Source of the DNA: Stercorarius parasiticus
Taxonomy: Eukaryota; Chordata; Aves; Charadriiformes; Stercorariidae
Length of the DNA stretch: 64,000 nt
Assembly (NCBI GenBank): GCA_013396915.1
Contig: VWZL01001979.1
Span: 682,001 to 746,000, forward strand
Reading direction: 5' to 3'
A program made the position numbers and the translations under genes. This document shows positions 50,881 through 63,781 of the stretch, piece by piece; within the stretch, counting starts at the first letter, position 1; each line of letters begins with the position of its first letter. Below the pieces are notes generated by a model. It saw nothing but the letters and a program-made list of their open reading frames with translations, did not search any database and was not told where the DNA came from.

Positions 50881-53800
50881 CTAAGAAACAGATAAACTAG
50901 CATATTGTGTCTGTACCTGATTACATACTTACCAGTGTATTTAAATAAACTATAACAGATAACCAAATCCAGGTGATAGTCACCTAAGAATTCTAAAGGG
51001 ACTAAAATATTACATTGCTGAAGTACTGTCAGTTACACATGACCAATCCTTTAAATTGATTTTGGGACCAGAAAAAGGAAAGGTGTCAAATGCAATACAA
51101 ATTCTGAAAGGAAACATGAGGGATTTTACCATGTAGCTCTGCAATACAATGCTGCCACTGCTAGCAATAGGCTATAAGATTTGCACTGAATTTGCAAGGC
51201 CTCAGGACTGAGGCTCATCAGGCTTGATTTGTCTTTCCTGCAGTGATGTTTTACTTGACTTAACTGTGACAAAAGTTTTTTCTTCTAATTTGCTTTACTT
51301 CTGTTTATCTTTGTGTGGTACATGATAGTTATAGATAGTAGCAACAAGTAGTTATTCGAAATAGAATGTGATTTACAACTCTAATACAATGCTGTAAAGA
51401 AATATAGGGCTGGTACAATAACAGAGGCCTGGAGAAGTGGAGACATAGGTTGTGATGTAAGGAACACAGGCATGGGATGATAAGAGATGGAGCATAGATT
51501 TGGCACTGGAGACCCCATGGTTATAAACAACTCACCACTGGCAAGTTAAAGAATGCAGACCTGGAGCTGGACAAAATTGGTCTTAAGGGTAACAAAAAGA
51601 ACAAAGAAATAGTATTTAATGTAAGTTAGAGCCACCATAAAAAGTAAATTCAGATACTAAATAGAACTGCAGCCCAATGAAGAAAAAGTGTGCAAGTATT
51701 TCATCAGACATATAGAAATGACCCCAAGTGGATCCTAGAGAGATGAAGAAGAAACCACCAGTATGAACATCATATTCTTCCCAGTGAAGGACTATAGATC
51801 CTATAGCACTGCCACCAGCACCACGACTGTGAAACCACTAACCTTAAGACCTGGAGGAGGAGGGAAAAGGGTGAGTATAATGTCATCAAAAGAGCCAGAA
51901 ACTAAAAATTGTATGAGTCCCAATTTAAACTGAGTTTTTTTCATTTTTTGTAGCAATTAGATCTGGCCCAATAATGATTGTATTTTTAACATTTCAGATA
52001 CATTACCAATAAATTCCTGAATTTACTTTTACATAAGGTGTGCTTCTCCCTTGACCATAACAAAGATTTTGAGCATAACAGAGTCATCTAGAGATGTATG
52101 TACTAGTAAATCGGACTTTACCAAACAGCTTCCTGAAAGTCCTTATAAAGAATATAACTTGCAGTTGCCTTCCATATTGCAGAGGGTAGAAAAGTCAACA
52201 CTTGTAATAAGACTGTTTCATTTTTAACTGACCCAAACATTTTAAGCTCTAAAATCAGAATTTGCATTCCTTAGGACTTCAGCTGAACTTCTAGTTGCTA
52301 GAGATACTTTTAGTTTTGTGTGATCTGCTTTGGTCCATTTTTTTGCATTTCTGCTTTCAAGTTAGTTTTATCACTTTTTTTGCAGAAACTGTGTAACAAC
52401 CAGTATGCTAATAAAGACTATATAAAGGTGATCTACACTAAATATTTCCCATTATCTATTTTATATGGCAACATGCTTATCAAACAAAACATATTACATG
52501 ACCTAACACTTTTCTTCAGAGCACAAGTACTGGGACTGCACCATAATTTTTTTTCCCTCTAAAATTAAAGTAATTTTAGCAAGCTACAACTTGAAAGTAT
52601 TTTTTTCCGTTTTCTATTTTTCTGTAATTATGTTGTAACACCCAATTAGATTTAGTATATATGTGCATAAGTGTGCACATGCAGACACACAAACAGAGCC
52701 ATTACTTTTTGAGCATTTAAATCAAGAATCTAGTAGGAACATTAAAAAATATGTTCTTTGGGAGAGCATGGGCATTTAAGATTCACCTTCTGAAATGTGG
52801 GCCTTTATATCCATGCTATTGCATTTACAGGCCATGAAAACCTCTTAACTTTTGAAGCATGATTTGTCTCATCCTGAAGTCTATGTCCAAACTAGGTCAG
52901 GTGATTGGAGCCTTTGAATTCTCATTTCTTCCGACAGAATCTGTGAACAGCACAGAGTGATAAGCCTGGTACAGATGTTTACATCGTAGGCACTTAAAAA
53001 TGAGCCATGATTTATTCTACTCACAGGAACTTTACATTTAATTATTTTGAAAGACAATAAATACACTTTTAATAATCTTTATTGGACCCATCAGATGTTA
53101 AAAAATATGTTTCACAGATTCTAAATATTTCCTCATTTTCATTTGAAGTCGTGTAGAACTGTGCATTCTTAGAGAACTGTGTATTCTTAGAGAGGCCTAG
53201 GTATAGTAATTAATATTTGTGCTTTTCAAAGAAAAGTAGTTTCAGTGAATGAGAAAAAAAAAAAAAATAGAAATAAAGACCTGATCTGACAATTCACACA
53301 TGTCTGCCTGCCTGTAACTCAGATAGTTGAACAATCAAGTTTAAATGACTTGGTTTTAACATTAGAATTTGAAAATTCGGCTACATGGAAAATCTGTCTT
53401 TAATAAATGAGTTACTATAAATATTAAATGAAGTTTAAATGAAGTTTTATTTAAGATCAATATAGGTAATTTTTCAGTCTTCTTGGAATAAAATATAATT
53501 GTATACTGATAAAAAGAAAAAAAAAGGCGTCTTGACTCTACAGCTAAACTTGAAAAACAGGAACATATAATTCATACCATTGGTTGAGAGATTTCTACTA
53601 TAGGTGGGTTGAGGTTGCTTACAACTGGATAATCACTAAATACAGAAGGAATCTAGAAAACCTGTTTAGAGTACATTATTAACTTTTAGATTGCTAAAGA
53701 TACATACATCAAACTAAATTAGGTCATTCATTGACTATCACTACCTTTATCCCAATATTTAATAAAAAAAATAATGAATGAATCATAAAGCTATCTGAAA

Positions 53801-55797
53801 TGGCAGTTGGCTTTAGAATATAGCTATTTATCTACAGTGGGATTTGGAAAATAATACATGAATATTATTTTTTTGGTAAAAATTTGCAGATCAATAATAA
53901 TTTCTCATTTACTTTAGTTCCAAAATTCATTATATCTCCATTTTAGGGTGGTGTTTCACAAATGCTTGTGAAGGAGTGTTATTCTTCTGAGAGAAGGGGA
54001 TTACAGAAGGTAAACCCAAGAAAAATGTGATGATAATGATTTTCTAATGACACAGTTTTTCTAATTAAGATCTAAAGGGAATAATTTCCATTAACTCCTG
54101 AAAAATGAGAATTTGCTGGGGTTGGAGATAACAGTTCTGAGATTGGAACTCATCATTTACTAAATCTGATTAGGTGAAAGCTATTAGGCACCATACAGAG
54201 GACCAGTGTTCTAGAAAGCTATTTCTCCTCTTATGAAAGCAACATGAACTTCTTAACATAGAGACACACATGTTCCAATAAGTGAGTAGCCAAAGTGAAA
54301 CACATATGTTCACTAAATACTGTTCCAGCTTCATAGACTAAGGGGATCCAAATTTTAATACAAACATTTTCCAGTTCAAGTGAATGTTACTGTGCTAATT
54401 CTCAAATTTCACCAGCTAGCAGCTTCTTATTTACATGGAGCTAGATTTAAAGCTTTTTGAAAAGATAAAAAAGACTTCCACTGGCCACAGCCAGCTTATG
54501 ACTTAGCCCTGTTGTCTACTGCTGCATGAATTATAAACATGGGCACATATTCTCAAATATTAAATATGCAGTGAAAATTTCACCTTCTCCTGGTTTAGAA
54601 TGAAATGAATCATTCAAGGACTCTTAGGAATAGTCCTTCCTGAAAGTTCCTCTGTAATTGTTGTTTTAACACAGAGTCTTTTAGCTGAGCTACTTTTTAC
54701 AGAATGTCTTTAGATTTCTTTGAGATGTATTTTATTAACCTTGGCTTTTAAATGAACTCATTATTCTGGAACATACAATTTGACTTTTGACCATCCAATA
54801 GATTATCTGTCCTTTTTTTTAGCTGCCTCCAGGATTTAGCTGGAAATCTGGCCTTAAAGATTTAGTCCTTTGCAAAGTCTTTTGTAGACCTCTCTTTCAA
54901 ATAGTCTCTTATTCTCTTCCAGGGGCGTTGTTTGTTTTTGTTTTGTTGCCAAAGTGCCTTTCATATGTCTCAGTAAAAACTCTTGTTCATAGAAAAAAAG
55001 CCCAGGATACTAGAAGAATACACAAAACATTTTTCATGTCTGGAACAGTGAAATTTCCTCTAGTTTTATCCTCTTTCATTCTCTTTTAAATTCTTCCTTG
55101 TCTGAAGGGAATCAGCCAACGATCTTACGTGAAATATGAAGAATTCCAAACAACCACTCACCGAGCTACTCACAGAGGGAGGGAACCTTCGAGAATGAGC
55201 ATCCTACTCCGCCTAGATAAACACCACCATCCTTGCAAGCTCCTCTGCCCTCTGGATCCCCTAACCATCGCACAGAAACTCTCTAAAAGACATGAAGGTG
55301 GTCCATGACAGCGAGGATGCAACTACTAGTGCACTGATATTTCTATATGGATGCTTATTGGATTAATTTCGGTGTTGAGAAGAAGAGCTAAGAATTGGGT
55401 ATTGCAGGAAGGCAGCATGCTCACAGCTGTACCAACAGTTATCTCAAACCTGTAACCTTCCCAGCTGTGTCTCTTCTTCAGCCAGGTACCTGCTTTTCAT
55501 GTCATCATTCTTCCTCTACCCTAGCTATGAGACCAGATAGTGTAGTAGGGTACTTCATCAAACCTTCAGATTTTAAAATAATGAGTGGTTTGTATGAACC
55601 CTTAGAGGAGTCCAAAAACAACTGTCACCGGTGATGGAAAATTATACACGGTTCCAATTAAAAAAACCCCAAACAATTTAGTTTTGCAGTTTTTCACATT
55701 TTCCCATTTGCCAAAATTATCTCTGCTTCATAATTTTGTGTCTAACCATAAAAATATCACAACAATATTTTTTCACTTACATTTGAGTTTTCATAAG

Positions 55798-55896
55798 ACA
55801 TTCAGGAGAACATATTCAAATCACCTATAGGGTAAATCCATTTAAGTAGGTACACTGCCCAACTTACTTTTACATTGTTGAAATGAAGATGTCAAT
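55798..55896 (+). repeat. Direct repeat, copy A (99 bp), followed by a poly-A
   Basis: It starts ACATTCAGGAGAACATATTC and matches 57489-57587 with 6 mismatches and no gap (about 94% identity). Ten bases later comes a run of 13 A (55906-55918). The sharp left edge and the poly-A suggest a retroposed fragment, or a small dispersed family. Confidence 0.85.
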
Positions 55897-56190
55897 GGCA
55901 TTCATAAAAAAAAAAAAAGTTAATTATTTTTAAGAAAGCATAAACAACTGTGCCTTTGCAGAGGTAGATAACATGCTATGGGAGATTACTGTTCTCAAAT
56001 TTAAGTGAACCTACTTTTCTAAGCATGCAAATGTAAAGAGAGTTCTCATATCGTTGGCCTGCTGGTAGCCTCTACATGAAGGCCTTCAGCAAAGAAACAA
56101 TCCAACTAAGATCAGCAAGAAAACATTTATCTTGACTCTTATTATGTTTACCTTAAAAATGCAGATGATTGCAGTGTCAATGCAAACTTT

Positions 56191-56217
56191 TCTCTCTTTC
56201 TCTCTCTCTCTCTCTTT
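56191..56217 (+). repeat. CT microsatellite
   Basis: TCTCTCTTTC followed by an uninterrupted run of CT units. Ordinary simple repeat. Confidence 0.9.
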
Positions 56218-57488
56218 ACCCCCTTTTAAAAAATGTCCTTTGAAAAACTTTTGAGCATGCTTGAGAGACTGAATAATATTCAGTTCCAGCACAGGTCAGG
56301 TAAAATGTTAAAAGGGAAAATAGCTTTTAACAAGATGAATGTCAAACATCCAAACATTCAGACTTTCATTCCTAGAACAAAAGCAAAATTGCATATACCT
56401 CATTGAATACATCCGCCCTGCCCTGATCTCGTATATTGTCATGCCGCTTAAGTTCATTATATAAACTGATTACCTTCCATCTTAGCTAAGATTTTTTCCT
56501 CTCATTTGGGAATCTGAAAGACTGATACCTTTAATAGTTAGAAGGGGGTTTTTTTGTTTGTTTGTTTAGTTTCTAGTATAAATATATTGATAGATCATTT
56601 ACATTCAAATATGCATATTTCAATGCACTTACTCCACACACTCTGACATAACGAGTCAGGGTGAAATTGAATCAAAACATGCTGTGTACTGAGAGATCTT
56701 CTATACTTTCTATTTAAAATCCCATCAAACTGGAACTTGACAGTGTTTGTGTTTTAGTTTAATATCCAGCAGGTAAAGTCAGGAAATGTGCAAATTGAGC
56801 TTTTGGGCTCTGATGCTACCAGCTCTAGGTACAGGTTGGTAGTGTGTTATTGCAGAGAACTGTTACCTCAAATCAATATAGAGTTTTGTTTTATGTACAC
56901 AGATAACTGATTTATAATTCAATTTAGGATAGGTTTTATTGTAATTTATTTGAAGAATAAAGTGATAGTGTATTTTCCCTTTATTCTCTGTTAGAAAATG
57001 AAAAGGACTCTTTATTTGTTGCACAGTCCTGATTTGTCCACTGAACATGGAAGGGCTGTTGCCTTAGGTGTCTGTAGTTGTCCCCTACTTATAGCTTTCT
57101 TGCATTGGAAGCAGATCAAACACAAGTCTATCTGTCAAAGGCCTTTTGAATAGATTTTTTTTTTTTTAATGTTAGCGTACAAGTTTAGCTCCTGGATTCA
57201 TTAGACATTTTCAATCTGCAGCTGGGGCTGCCTAAAATTACACAAAGCCAATTAGGATCTTAATCTCTCTGCATATGAATGCCCCCTCTATGAGAAAGGG
57301 ATAACGGTACTCCCTTACTCAGAGGAATGTCTTACGACTACAGACTAAATGTGCTAGATGATGACAGAGTTTGCTGCTGATTTCACAGTATGCCAGACAT
57401 TCTTATACTTTTCTCTTTACTCCCATATGCTATCAGTCTCCCCTTAACTTCTGTGCTCTAGTCTACTTCTAGATTCAGTATCACCCTC

Positions 57489-57587
57489 ACATTCAGGAGA
57501 ACATATTCAGATCATCTATAGGGTAAATCTATTTAAGAAGGTACACTGCCCAACTTACTTTTATATTGTTGAAATGAAGATATCAAT
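57489..57587 (+). repeat. Direct repeat, copy B (99 bp)
   Basis: Partner of 55798-55896, same orientation, starting 1691 bp further on. It lacks the long poly-A; the sequence after it is only loosely similar to the other copy. Confidence 0.85.
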
Positions 57588-58134
57588 ACATCTTCATTAT
57601 ACTCTCATACAAAAGAATCTGTTTTCTATTCATTTCTCTCTATACACTATACTTTCTTCACCCAGCCAGGTGAAATAAAGTTTACTCTTTTTTAGAAATA
57701 ATATTTTACTATACTGAAGCTATACTGAAATATTTGGCTATGCTTCCTTGTGCAGCATTGTACAGATTGTTCTTAAGGTGCTAGAGATCGTACAGTCCAG
57801 TAAAGAATACCTCTTGATGAAAGACTGCTTGAGGTTTCTTAAAGAATACGTAGAATCAGGATATTGCCCAGTGTCCTTAGTACAATCATCATATGGCCAA
57901 CAGCGGGCTCTTGTGGGTATCCAACCTGCCAACTGTAGTTGCACAGCCAAGCTTTCTGCTCCTAAAGCACCCTATTCCCTGATTTGCACTGGCCAAGAGG
58001 AAGAATACTTTGCAATAAGAGGCATGAGTATAACACTTGGGAGTTCCAGAAAGGTGGTGTTTTTAAGTTTTATAAAAATTCCTTGGCAAACTGATTCTAA
58101 TTATTTAGCTACACAAATTCTGGATTGAGAACAG

Positions 58135-58500
58135 GATGAGACGGGTTATAAACCTGGAGTGAAGATGAATGTCAGTGTACTGGGATGGCAGGCCAAATTT
58201 GGGGAGTGCCACAAAGATTGCTGTTAGTTCTAATGTTATTTAAAGTTATTAAGGATGTGGAAAGTAGATTAAACAAAACTTTAATCACATACAGAGTTTA
58301 TACTAAATTGATGGCAAACACTGAGGAGAAAGATATAACACAAACAGATCTAAAGAGGATAAATATTTTACAGGAACATGTTTTAAAAGTGAGATATGTC
58401 TCAGGAAACAGAAATGAAAGCAAGTATATTTCAGAAAAAGACAAAGTAAACCTGAGCTATTCAGAGAGAGAGACTCCCAGAGTGAAGACCAGTGTATAGA
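58135..58500 (+). pseudogene. Decayed non-LTR reverse transcriptase fragment (CR1-like)
   Basis: A plus-strand open frame of 104 codons (58185-58499) reads GVPQRLLLVLMLFKVI, then YRVYTK, then DLKRINILQEHVLKVRY and GNRNESKY. This is the order of the RT palm in CR1-type LINEs: GVPQGS..GPVLFNIF, then FADDTK, then a DLDRLEEW-like helix, then a K-C-K..LHLG..N-like stretch. The catalytic box has become YRVY. A just-upstream frame with MNVSVLGWQ could be the segment before GVPQ. The match is by pattern only and weak in places; the absence of a 3' UTR or tail that I can see leaves the family uncertain. Confidence 0.5.
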
Positions 58501-58696
58501 AGTTGTTGTTGGATGTAAGTTTCCAATGTAATACAGGTTAAAAAGAAAGTGGATAGGTCTTACAGTGCTTATGAAGACTGCTTATGTCACAGGAAAAATA
58601 TACCTCAATAACAGATATCAATAACACAGATAAAATTATGCCTTCATTCTGTTACATTGTAGTATTGTATATAGTATTTCAACAGAATGCTTTTGG

Positions 58697-58776
58697 GTGG
58701 TTTTTTTGGTTTTGGTTTGGTTTGTTTTTTTTGCTTTGTTTTGTTCTGGTTTGGTTTGGTTTGGTTTGGTTTTTTT
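58697..58776 (+). repeat. GGTTT-type simple repeat
   Basis: A T/G-rich stretch ending in five or so clean GGTTT units (about 58748-58772). The open frames across it encode only low-complexity Phe/Trp/Gly or, in reverse, Lys/Pro/Asn strings. Confidence 0.9.
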
Positions 58777-61700
58777 GAGAAGGAATAACTACTGAACACA
58801 GAGCTTGAGAAATAGCATAAGAAATCCTTCAAGATTTATTTCATATGTAAGCATAATTCTAGCATCAGTGAAGATACAGTGGACTGTGTCGGCTAATGAT
58901 GCGGTACATTGTGTCCCAGAAAAAGTAAGCAATAGGTGATTAAGCATGATTATCCATACTTTAAAGAAGAAAGTCAACATTCAGGTTAGTATAAGAATAC
59001 TGTGGTGGGTTGGTTTACTTGAACATGGTAAAACAGGTAAATGTTTTGCTTAATCATGTTTTCTATGTAGTTTCATTCATGATAATTTCTTCAGACGCAC
59101 TTAATCCCAACTTGAATATTTCCACTATATAGAAAGACTTCAGGAGATAAAAAGTGTAAGACTAAGACCTTTTAGAAATAAAATAAAGCTACAAAGATCA
59201 GCTGTGTAAGGAAAACAGTCTGTAGGTCTACATGGTAGTATTGTTTATCTCTCCAAAGGTTTTTCTATTTTTAAATATGCTATATTTACATTTACACTAC
59301 ACACCTTAAGATGTTTTAAACCCATTAGTGTAATAGGTGATTTTATAGCGTTGTCAACAATCTTTGTATCTAGGTAAGATCTGAAATGTTGTATTCGGTT
59401 GAGCTAATCAACAAGGGCTCAACTGAGAAGCAGAAAAAATGTCTCTACAGCTATTATAGATCATCAACTTTTTCAAGCACTTCAAACAACTTGTTCTGAA
59501 GTCTTTTTGACTGAATTTACATAAAAGGCATACTTCCCTCCTGTTTCCTATTGATGATTTGATGGGGTTTTTTGGGTGATATACAGCTATTTGAATGTAC
59601 ACTATCTCTCCCGCTGCCTCTCTGGATGCTTAAAGAAAGCTGCAAATTCCTAGTTTCCCTTGTCACTTACAGCAAATTTATATGTTGGGTAATGAGAATG
59701 AATAATGTACTGCTGTTCTCTATGAGAAACTCATTAAACTATCCATGGAGAAAAGATCTTAGATTCCTTTTAGGTTTTACTCTGAATGAGTAAACAAGGA
59801 AAGAATAGACATTGATAGATGTAAAGCCAGAAGAGACAGACAAGCTAAAGAAAATCAGCAGAATTCTGGAAACTTCCTGAGAGTAAATTTGGGAGTTGTT
59901 TGCCTTAATAAAATGAGCCATGGAAGGCTGGTAGGAATTGGAAAGAAGGAGAAGGAAGTGGTGAAGTGAATAGTTTGTTTTGCCTGCACCTGACTTTAAG
60001 GTCAGGCTTTCACGTGAACACATTGTGAGTAGGAAACACTACCACTATGACTTTTTAAATATGCAGTCAGTGATGTACAGCACCACTCTGATTTGAGCGC
60101 TGGTCTAATAGTCCCAGAAGGTAAACAGTCAAGGGTTTTGTACTTTGCTAAAAAAAAATAAATTTGATAGAGGTGGGTGAAAGTAATTTTTGGAGTTCAT
60201 AAGCAGATGTAGCCAGCTAGAGTTTTTTATATGTCAAGTTTAAAGGCAGATTTTTAAGCATCTCCTTCAGTTGAGAACTTTTCTCAATTACTTACTTAGA
60301 AATCCATAGACATTGATACTATATATGCTTCTTAACAAACTACAGCGTCTTTAAGTTAATCATGTTGTTCTGACGGACAATAATTCTTTCATAATTCTTT
60401 CTTATTCATATGGGTCAAATATATTCACTGTACAGAGACTTAAACTGCAAACTGAAATACTAAGAAATATGAATGTATTCATAAATATCCCCGTGAATTT
60501 GGAACATTTTCTTCCATTTTAAAAGCAGCCAGAACTTAAATGCTTATATTATATTACTCTTTGAAATACCAGGTAGAACATTTTCACAGCCTTTTGGCTT
60601 TTCATGCAATTGCTGCATGCCAAAGAAAAAAAAGTATCCCCAGCATAAAAATTTCAGAAGTTTTATTATTTCTTGTGGAAATCAAGACCGAGAAAAATTG
60701 TTGACTTAAACTGCTATAAGTCACAGTCTGCCTGGAGTTCCCACAGGTATGATACAACTTCAGACATTATCCTTCACTTCGTGTTCTAGAGTTTATCTGC
60801 TTCAAATTTAATATTATGCCAGCATGGTTTAATGTATTATTTTTATTTTTGGACTGCATACTTCCCTATCCTTTTACCTCAACTAGGAGAGTGGAACGCT
60901 CCAGATGGAGTGGAACTGTTGTGTTTTCATGTAATTCAGCTTGGTATCTTGTTAGGTAAGAGATCTTTGTAAGGACCCATGCTCTAGCTAAAACCATTTG
61001 CCTTTTGCCCTAACTAAGCTTCATCCAAATTGGTTTATATTAATTTCCAATGTGCTTGTAGAAATCAGCAGCCCTGTCTCAACTCAATAAAACAGAGAGA
61101 AAGAGAAAACATACATTGTGGATAAATCTGTGAGAGAACTTAGAGAGTCTTCAAAAAGGAAAGTTTGAAGATGAGGAAAAAGTATGTAATTGAAGTAGTA
61201 CTTTAAATTCTAGTTGGTGAGTTTGCTTGGGGTGCAGTTCATTTTAGCAGCAGTAAGATTATTTTAATTAAAGGACTTTTCTACCAACTAAATGAAGTGT
61301 CTAACATGCCCAATCAATTCCTGCCAATATGATTGCTCTACACACAAGGAAAGATAGTAATTAATTAGAAGAAGCTTCTTCAAGGACAATTGGTCTACTG
61401 TGCAAAACCTGAGAAACTGCTGACATGGATTGTTTCATTTCAATGTCATAAGCCATGTTACATGCACTGTTGTAGGTACAAAGGTTTTTATCCACTTTCA
61501 GAGAAGAGAAAAAGGAAAAGCAAAATAAGGAACTAACTGTAGAAGGTGATTGAAAACACAAAAATAACGACATTTATTCAACAAAACCCCCTATATTTTA
61601 TATACGTTTTATTCTCTCCTTTGAACATTTAAACTAAACATATGGATATTTTTCTGAGTCAATTATACAAAATGTATTTTACACATAAACAGAAATAATA

Positions 61701-63621
61701 AATGTAGCTTAAAATTGCATTAGTGTGTATATGCTAAGTTTATCCACTCTTTCTTCATTAAATATTATGAAACCAAAATGAACTGGTTTTATTACTTTTA
61801 AAATCAAAGTTCTGCTTTTCACAGCTGAGAATGTTACATCATGTCATACTTTGTTTTCCCTAAGATAAGTCTACTCCAAATATGATTTAAATGTTAATGC
61901 AAAGGCTGCAGCTGTAGTGTTTATAATTTATAAACACAATTAAGAACAATTAGATGTGAAACTGCAATAGCCTTTCTGGTTGCAGATGCTGTTCAATTCA
62001 GAGTCAAGTAAACGTGCCAAAATTGCCACTTCATTGTTCTTCCTTCTGTCCCTTACCAGACACATAAATGAAACAATAAATAGGTATAAATGAAAAATGC
62101 TATGGAACAAGAGTTAAGGAGTAATTTATTTAAAAATAGACAAACATAAATGTATTACAACATGTATTACAAGAACCTCTTACAATGATATCCCACTAAG
62201 GAAAGAATCTTGACCTTATAATAATATGTCCCTGAACACTGAAATCACTTCCACTTGAACTCAGTCATAACTTAGTATTTAGTAAGGTTAAATTATATTA
62301 ACTACCTACATTTCTTTCCGTTTACTGTAGCCTGTCAGACTTTTGTTTTATGATTATGTTGTACAGTAGAGACCTTATTATTATCTCAAAAGCCTTGAAG
62401 TATAGCAATGAAACATTAGTTTTATTAACAAATCCATAATTTTGTTTGTCACACCAATAAAAAATAATCCAGGATTAGATTGAAAAAAAGAAAATCACAC
62501 AGGTGACAAGGTGAAAGTGAAAACAGAGGTTGATAGTTACTGCTGTCTGGGGTTTCTTCTTCAATGTCAGTAGATTTAAAGTCTGTTTCCTCTGTGTATT
62601 AATAGCATTTCTTTAGATTAATATAATTTTCATTTTTCAGGTAATAAATATTAAGTTTCTATCTTTCAATGGGTTACTTTAAAAATTATGTTAATCTTTC
62701 TGGCACTTACTTTTAAATTGATATACATATGGCTATTATCTGTTTCCTTAATATTTCCTAAAACTGGAGTGAATCACATTTGATGCTTCTCTTTCAGTGC
62801 CCTCTCTAACCGAAGATTAGTGCAGGATTGCAGAACCCAACTTAAATGAGTTTCTATTTAAAGGCTAAGGCTGCAGGAAAAATTAGAAATTTTTTTCCTT
62901 GCCAGCTGAAAACCAATGTGGTTAATCTAAGCTATTTTTCTAGGCTTCTTTTGTAGCTAATAAAAGAGAAACCACTCCCGAAGAAAGTGTTCCATCCACT
63001 GACCAATATCTAACACAGGTGATCTTAATTCCCCTCTGAAAACACTTAATCATTGATGATATAAGGAACCTTGAAGACTTGTTTACTAGGCCTTACATTA
63101 CTTTAGACTTTTAAAGTCAAGTAAAGTGAATCAATTATCCCCACCCCAAATTAAGTTGCATAAGTCATCGGTGGCCCATCAAGGAATTAAAAAAATAGAA
63201 GGTGGGATTCAACTCTCAGAAAAATCACCAAAGTTGTCTGAACAAATACAGGCTGATACAAACTAACAAACTCCCTGGGCTTCATTGCTTTCATTAATTA
63301 GATCTCCAGGAACTATAACGAGAACACAGACACCTAGCTCACATGCAGAACTTCTACGTGTAGGGATACGCTTAGTCTCTTAAACTGAAACCTACTCTGG
63401 GTTTGTTCTTACTATAATCTTCATGTGTAAGCTTCAGAAGTAACCTGTAAGTTAGATTTAGATGTTGTAGGCATCAGAGCAGAGAGCAGAAAATGCAAAG
63501 AGATGTGATTACTCATCCAAGCCCTTCTCTATTCCTTATTTTTCAAAATTCAGCATTGAATACTTGAATATTTAAAAGGAAATGAAACTACAAACTTCTA
63601 CATGCTTTGTATATGCCTTAC

Positions 63622-63781
63622 CTGTGAAATCATGAGGACACAAACACAGAAACAAAGGTTGCTCTGTCAGTTGGCTCTTATCAATGCAAGTTGCTCCATC
63701 AGGACAACTATTTGGGTAAATTAAACATGCATTTTCGGCAAATTGGCAAAATTCTCCTGTCCATCCAGGTGCACAGAGACA
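63622..63781 (-). CDS. EYS: EYS internal exon: end of one EGF module plus C1-C5 of the next
   Basis: This is the most 5' EYS exon in the window, 160 bp. The acceptor is TATATCTAG before TGTCTCTGTGC and the donor is TTTCACAG before GTAAGG, so it enters in phase 0 and leaves in phase 1. It translates as CLCAPGWTGEFC, the C4-C5-C6 end of an EGF module, followed by a module with cysteines in NACLIYPNSC, CPDGATC and LCLC. The sixth cysteine of that module comes from the next exon (TGEFC). CPDGATC fits the C2-x4-S/T-C3 O-fucose consensus. The loop between C3 and C4 is longer than usual (about 12 residues). In human EYS the matching stretch is, from memory, poorer in cysteines. The exon is well supported by frame, splice sites and phase join; the exact equivalent human exon number is not claimed. 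Confidence 0.88.

Larger units (their letters stand above)
45913..63621 (-). other. EYS: EYS intron, 17.7 kb including a gap
   Basis: It contains an 859-N gap, two CR1 copies, a decayed LINE fragment, a pair of 99-bp direct repeats and simple repeats. It also holds a minor 18-bp tandem duplication (53156-53191, one mismatch). Isolated N bases stand at 46728 and 47813, where I saw no duplicated flanks. The remaining stretches (50881-55797, 58777-63621) show no gene; about 55130-55320 is somewhat GC-richer without recognisable content. Confidence 0.8.
20131..63781 (-). other. EYS: EYS gene segment (six exons and five complete introns)
   Basis: All six exons read on the minus strand, have AG acceptors and GT donors, and join with matching phases, giving about 310 codons without a stop. 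The joined product is a run of EGF-like modules. Recognition as EYS rests on a distinctive stretch rather than on EGF repeats in general: VCANGGSC, then LGWIGETCLENIND, then CQHGAICEDGINKYRC. This parallels the human EYS segment with ICANGCSC, a following LEN motif, and CQHEAVCKDEIN. Neither Crumbs nor Notch has this order. EYS is secreted and acts in the matrix around photoreceptors; loss causes retinitis pigmentosa in humans. The gene is known to span very large introns, which fits 931 coding bases in 44 kb here. Start codon, signal peptide and laminin-G domains are not in the window. Confidence 0.93.

Noticed and set aside
57748..58128. 126-codon open frame on the plus strand
   Set aside because: No recognisable motif, no splice context and no similarity that I know. 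It may be a chance frame beside the LINE remnant.
20131..63781. CRB1, Notch or another EGF-repeat protein instead of EYS
   Set aside because: The order VCANGGSC - LEN - CQHGAICEDGIN and the four-cysteine module before it match EYS and not Crumbs or Notch family repeats.
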